Shown: in pieces, positions 59,637 through 64,000 of the stretch
How the letters are laid out: each line of letters opens with the position of its first letter
Numbering within the stretch: the first letter of the stretch is position 1
NCBI GenBank assembly: GCA_027943335.1
Contig: BSBK01007845.1
Coordinates: 186,001 to 250,000 of the forward strand
Length of the DNA stretch: 64,000 bases
Reading direction: 5' to 3'
Source of the DNA: Chamaecyparis obtusa
Taxonomy: Eukaryota > Streptophyta > Pinopsida > Cupressales > Cupressaceae
Position numbers and translations under genes: made by a program
The notes under the pieces: model-generated
The model's database searches: none
What the model saw: only the letters and a program-made list of their open reading frames with translations
What the model was told of the DNA's origin: nothing

Positions 59637-61905
59637 ATGATGCCTCAAAAGAATACTAGATTTTACCTAAAGAAACATCCCGAGGTCATTTTGGAAAGTG
59701 AACTTCGTAGAAATAATAGGAGGGATTGGTCAAACTAGGCTAAGTCAGGTCTTGGTGTGTCCGAGATGCCTAAGAACAACAATCTGACCCTAGTACCTGA
59801 GAATTCCTCAACATCTTCCACAAGCTCAGAGTCAGAAAGTCAACCTTTGTTAAACCATATGTTTGATACTCTTGAGGATAGGCCTCAAAGTAAAGGTGTT
59901 ACTCATATCAAATATAGGAGATTTGACACAAATAGAGTGAGGAATCAAGGTCATATGCATAGTAGTGTGTCAAATCCAAGTGAGGCATCCCCAAATTTAA
60001 TGGACCAACCTTGTTACCCAGTGGGTAACCAAGGACTACATGATTTGATTGACCCAGATGATGTGGAGAACTCTAATACTACACAATATGATGTTGAAGT
60101 CCTCTAAGAAGAGGTGTTGGCCTTGAGAAGAAGGGAAAGGGATCAAAGATTAGAAGTGCAAAATAAGAAAAAGGAAAGAGAGCCAGAGATTTATGATTTG
60201 TTTCTTAAAAGAGAGATTATTAAGAGTCAATGCACAACATCAGGCCAATGAAAAATCCTTGAGTGAAAAGTACAAAGGTCTAAATAGAGAGGTCTTTGGA
60301 GATATGAATGCACTGAGAGAAAGATCATGACAAGGTGAATCTCAGCTAAAGGGAGATGAGTTTGAGGGGGAAGGTCCTTTGTTAAGATAGTTACCAAATA
60401 TGAAGGTTGAAAGGAATGATAAGGTTCAATAAAATTCTAATGATTTGCACCATAAGGCAAGTCAGACTATCCAAGAAAAGGGAAAACAAAAGGTGTCTGG
60501 TATTCATATTGAAGAGCCAAGGCCCAAGAACAATCTCCTTAATGTAATGACACAATTCGATCAAGAATTGGAGAAATCAAGGAAGGCTAAGGAGGACCTT
60601 GCTAAATAGTTGTAGAAGGCATAATTAGAAGTTGCATTTGTAGAGATGAAAAAGAAAATAGCCTTCTCAAGTCATCCTGTAAATGATACTGCAGTGACCA
60701 ATACCACACAAGTTACAACTGGACTAGTGCCAAGATCACAAGGATCTGGCCCTAGTCAAGGTCCCTAAGCTATGGGACTAGTACAAAATGTAATGGCAAA
60801 TGTTTCCAGTTAGAATTTTCATACCTTTGGCCCAGCTCAAGTTTCTATTGCTCATCTTGTAAGTGGTGCAACTAGAAATGTGATAAATCAGGCTGCTACA
60901 GTTGGAACCAATGAAACTCATTCTGCTAGAAATTTTCAAAGAAGGCCCATCCATCTAGATAGATATCATCCTTTATTCTTTGATGGGATTCCTGGTCATC
61001 CAAATGTCATCCCAAATGAGGTAAGAGACAAGATCCCTAGATTTAGTGGAAACAATGCTATTTCTTGTGAAGAACACCTTAAAACTTTCACTGACAAGAT
61101 GAATGACTTTGAGATTGAGCATGAGGACATAGTGATGAAGTTATTTATTCAATCTATGAATGAAGATGCTAGAGACTGGTATAGAGGATTGCCTGAAAAT
61201 AGTATAGCATCTTGGGATGAAATTTTTAGGTGTTTTAAGGAGCATTATGGAGAACATGTTAACTCAATCTTTATGCTAAACAAGTTTAACTATATCAAGA
61301 AGTTTCTAAATGAGAGTATGGTAGAATTAAACAATAGGTTTCAAAAGACCATGAATAAATTATTTTAGGTCTTGAGGCTGGATGAAGAAGTATGCTTAAA
61401 AACATATTTCAATGTAGTATATGGAAATATGTCATATCTTTTGACAGATAAAAATCCACGAACCTTGAGGGAGACTTTCAAAATGGCTATAAATATTGAG
61501 AGCAATAGACAAGCCTCAGGAAAGATGGGAAAAAGAGAGGATGATAGATTGTGGAAGGATATAAAACAGAAGGAAAATAGGCCAAACGAGGAAGAAGATA
61601 AGGTTGATAAGTTAATTCATGTGGTAAAATACCTTATTGAAAAGATTGAGAAAAATGAAAGAGAGGCTTATGACAATAGGCATAAATATCAAAGAAATGA
61701 TAGATTTCCAAATTTGCCTAACAAGCCTTATAAAAAAATTTGGAAAGGTGGTAGGCCTATTCCTAAAAATCAAGACAACCAAAAGAATAGGGAGATCCAT
61801 GATCCTTTGAAGAGGAACAATGTCCAAAATGTCAAGAATACCCCTTGATGTGCTGCATGCAACATGCCTCATTCTTCCTTCTAGTGTTTTTTTGCCCAGG
61901 CACTA
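59637..61905 (+). pseudogene. Gag of the Tat-type element
   Basis: Starts at ATG 59637 (MMPQKNTRFYLKKHPEVILE) and is broken by stops and a frameshift between 60107 and 60880. The core at 60880-61848 reads IPRFSGNNAISCEEHLKTFT, MKLFIQSMNEDARDWYRGLP, SWDEIFRCFKEHYGE and FNYIKKFLNESMVELNNRFQ, the classic Gag core of Tat-type elements. A Lys/Arg/Asn-rich basic part (QRNDRFPNLPNKPYKK) follows. The knuckle near 61850-61900 reads CAACNMPHSSF-stop-C, a shortened CxxC...H...C type. Gag packages the element RNA. Confidence 0.82.
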
Positions 61906-62499
61906 GTAGAACAGATGGATGATGCCAGTGAACAAGTGAATTTTGAACAAGAAGACCTAGTTGTCAATATGTTCACTGTTAAGAGGTCCAATCAATTGTT
62001 CTTCTCTGATGATGAGGAATCAAATGTAGATGTGGCTATCTGGAGAGAAGAATACTAGGGATACTAGCAACAAGTATTCTCTGATTCAGAAGATGAAACT
62101 AGTCATATGCTACATAGCACTATAAATGTTGCGGGTGATGAAAAGAAGTATCCCAACTTTAGGTTTCCTAGTGAAGAAGAAAAGAGATCCCTTACTGTAG
62201 TAGAAACTAACCAAGCTAGGAGTGCTTATAATTTGAGGAATATAAAGGTGGAGTCTGATCAAGGTAAACCAAGGTCTGTGTTTATCAAATAAAATGCCTC
62301 CAAGGTTGATATTGGCTATCCCAATAAAGGAAAAGAAAAGAAAGAAAATGTTAAACAAGGAGAATCTTCTTTTGCTCAAGAGGAGAAGGAAATAAAGTCT
62401 AAAAAAAAAGATGCATTTGACAAAGGAAGAAAAGGTAAGAAACTTATTGATACTATATCAAAATTACCTGCATTTAATAGGAAACATGTTCTTACTCAA

Positions 62500-63104
62500 A
62501 TGAAGGTTCCAATTACTTTAATAGAAATGTTAAAGATTAAGGAGCATAGAGAAGCAACATTGCCATTATTGATAGGGATTGAAAATATCCCAATTGACCA
62601 TAAAAAGGAAAATAAAGAAAAAAGGATTAAATCTGACCAAGATGTCCCCATCATATATGTGGGAAATGTAATTACCAGAGATCCCTCACATATTGATCCC
62701 TTTAATGTGACCTTTCTCATAAACAACAAGCTAGTAAAAAATTGCATGAGAGACTCTGGTGCTACAACAAATGTCATGTCATATGCAGTAATGAAGGGAT
62801 TGGAATACAATTTGATACTTCTTTTGGGAGCTACTATGCTATGGACAACAGGGAGGTCCCTATGATTGGTACTTTAAAAGGAGTAGAGGTCAATATTGTT
62901 GCATTCCCTGAGGCCACATACAAAATGGATGTTTTTGTTGTGGATACACAACTACATTATGGCATGTTATTGTCAAAACAATGGGATGTGGCAGTTAGAG
63001 GGCATGTACAACTAGATTTGTCATATGCAACTATCCATGTTAATGGAAATGAGGTGAAGTTGTATAGGGAGCCACGCACACTAGTGATTGTTGAAAAGGT
63101 GTAG
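62500..63104 (+). pseudogene. Aspartic protease of the Tat-type element
   Basis: VTFLINNKLVKNCMRDSGAT at about 62709-62766 has the D-S-G-A active site with the usual following NVMSYAVMKGL. After a frameshift near 62810 it goes on with REVPMIGTLKGVEVNIVAFP and ends YGMLLSKQWDVAVRGHVQLD, the usual LLG(R/K)-W block. It would mature the polyprotein. Confidence 0.82.
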
Positions 63105-63227
63105 GATAATATGCTCAATGACATGTTGATATGGATAATTTTAGAGTTGAAAAGATACTTACGCAATGCATAAATATTGATCCATTAGTGGAGGAGCTGA
63201 AATCACAACAGTCTGGCTTGTGGAAAA

Positions 63228-63580
63228 TGTACTTTGATGGGGCTTTCTCAAAAGAAGGATCAAGAGGTGGTGTCTTATTCATTTCTCCATTAGGTAACAC
63301 CTTTAAATATTCCTTCTTGTTAGCTTTTCAATCACAAACAATACTATTGAGTATGAGGATTTTCTTTTGGGTTTAGACATTATAACTAGGCATGGTGTTA
63401 AGTCTGTAAAGGTTTTTGGGGATTCTGAGCTGGTAGTAGAACAAGTCATATCTCAATATATTATAAAAAATGATAGGCTAAAATTGTATAAGAATGTTGT
63501 CTAGGACCAAATTGAGTTATTTGATGCTTTTAACATTAAATGGATTGAAAGTCAAAACATATTATGTCTGACTTCTTAGC
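63228..63580 (+). pseudogene. RNase H (archaeal-like type) of the Tat-type element
   Basis: The catalytic residues are visible: Asp in MYFDGAFSKEGS (63228), Glu in TIEYEDFLLGLD (about 63342-63375) after a frameshift, and Asp in KVFGDSELVVEQVIS (about 63410-63450). NDRLKLYKNVV and NIKWIE follow, as in the extra RNase H of Tat elements. It comes straight after protease. The tail after 63564 (LSDFLANVALKNDD, then YNWKVFENDQDILKF and NRIPKGLIEL) resembles the linker that leads to RT in such polyproteins. It would degrade RNA in RNA-DNA hybrids. Confidence 0.75.
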
Positions 63581-64000
63581 TAATGTAGCTTTAAAGAATG
63601 ATGATTTGACTTTAAGTGGGATATCCAGTTTGGAGGTTAAGATTAGGCCAGTTGTAACTGACAATGTTTACAACTGGAAAGTTTTTGAAAATGATCAGGA
63701 TATACTCAAATTTATCCAGTGCCTAGACCATTATGAAGGCCAATAAGTTGATTGCAATGCTTTAGTTAAGGTCATAGATGTAAAGGATATTATTTTTGAA
63801 AATGAGGTTGTGCAATTAAACTCTAATCGAATCCCTAAGGGGCTTATAGAGTTAAAATAATTGTTCAATAATCAAGATGATTACTCAAATATGTCCAATA
63901 ATAAAATTGAAGATCTAGAGGAGATTAATTTGGGATCAGATACATGACCACAATTAGTATATATTGGAAATAAGTTAGACTCTCATGTTAGGGCCAATTT

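Larger units (their letters stand above)
59450..64000 (+). mobile_element. Tat-type Ty3/gypsy element, runs past the window end
   Basis: A primer-binding site TGGTGACTCTATTGGAGA lies at 59450-59467, and the sequence around it matches the leader of the 30.3-kb element ('gcataacaaa' against 'gacataacaaa' after the site). Then come gag (59637-61905), protease (about 62694-63104), RNase H (63228-63580), and a linker that in related polyproteins precedes RT. RT and integrase, if present, lie beyond 64000. Several stops and frameshifts make this copy inactive. Confidence 0.75.

Overview
The window is nuclear DNA of a seed plant, AT-rich and made mostly of transposable-element remains. Plant-type Ty1/copia and Tat-like Ty3/gypsy proteins, stacked old insertions with LTRs of 1.5-5 kb, and only one convincing spliced gene in 64 kb suggest a large, repeat-rich genome; a gymnosperm is my guess, not something the sequence proves. 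No bacterial-style features (operons, CRISPR, rRNA) are present. Layout: 1-2.9 kb, LINE remnant with a broken RNase H and a poly(A) end. 5.6-8.6 kb, a four-exon minus-strand gene for a 154-residue protein of unknown function, with duplicated bZIP-type sites upstream. 8.85-10.9 kb, a 1-kb tandem duplication across the boundary of a gypsy-type LTR that seems to run to 15.8 kb and contains (AT)n tracts, a 288-bp tandem repeat and a tRNA-like SINE head. 15.8-19.7 kb, an older LTR holding a complete 2.55-kb non-autonomous copia element (target-site duplication TATTT). 20.0-22.5 kb, a decayed minus-strand ORF of an unknown family. 23.25-40.28 kb, a full copia element with two later insertions inside it: a 1.28-kb solo LTR in its reverse transcriptase (duplication GGATA) and an 8.18-kb gypsy-like element without pol (duplication CAATA). 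40.5-46.1 kb, a tandem repeat, a Tat-type gag/protease remnant, its presumed 3' LTR, and a 999-bp TIR element. 46.16-50.13 kb, a minus-strand gag-protease element with LTRs and an ATGAT duplication. 50.4-51.0 kb, a candidate LTR. 53.7-54.7 kb, an array of a short motif in both orientations, then a TATA box and a >1,000-codon degenerate ORF (55.1-58.4 kb) related to the minus-strand ORF at 20-22.5 kb. 59.45-64 kb, a gypsy element with primer-binding site, gag, protease and an RNase H placed before the expected RT; it runs off the window. How it fits together: three of the gypsy-type elements have gag with or without protease but no reverse transcriptase in the window, so they would need enzymes from elsewhere. 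The best candidates for something undescribed are the pol-less element with a gag-acidic ORF and repeated primer-binding-like leader (30.3-38.5 kb), and the unknown ORF family that sits between a promoter-like region and a gypsy primer-binding site (53.7-59.5 kb). Boundaries given with target-site duplications are read directly from the sequence; lineage names come from motif recognition without a database search.
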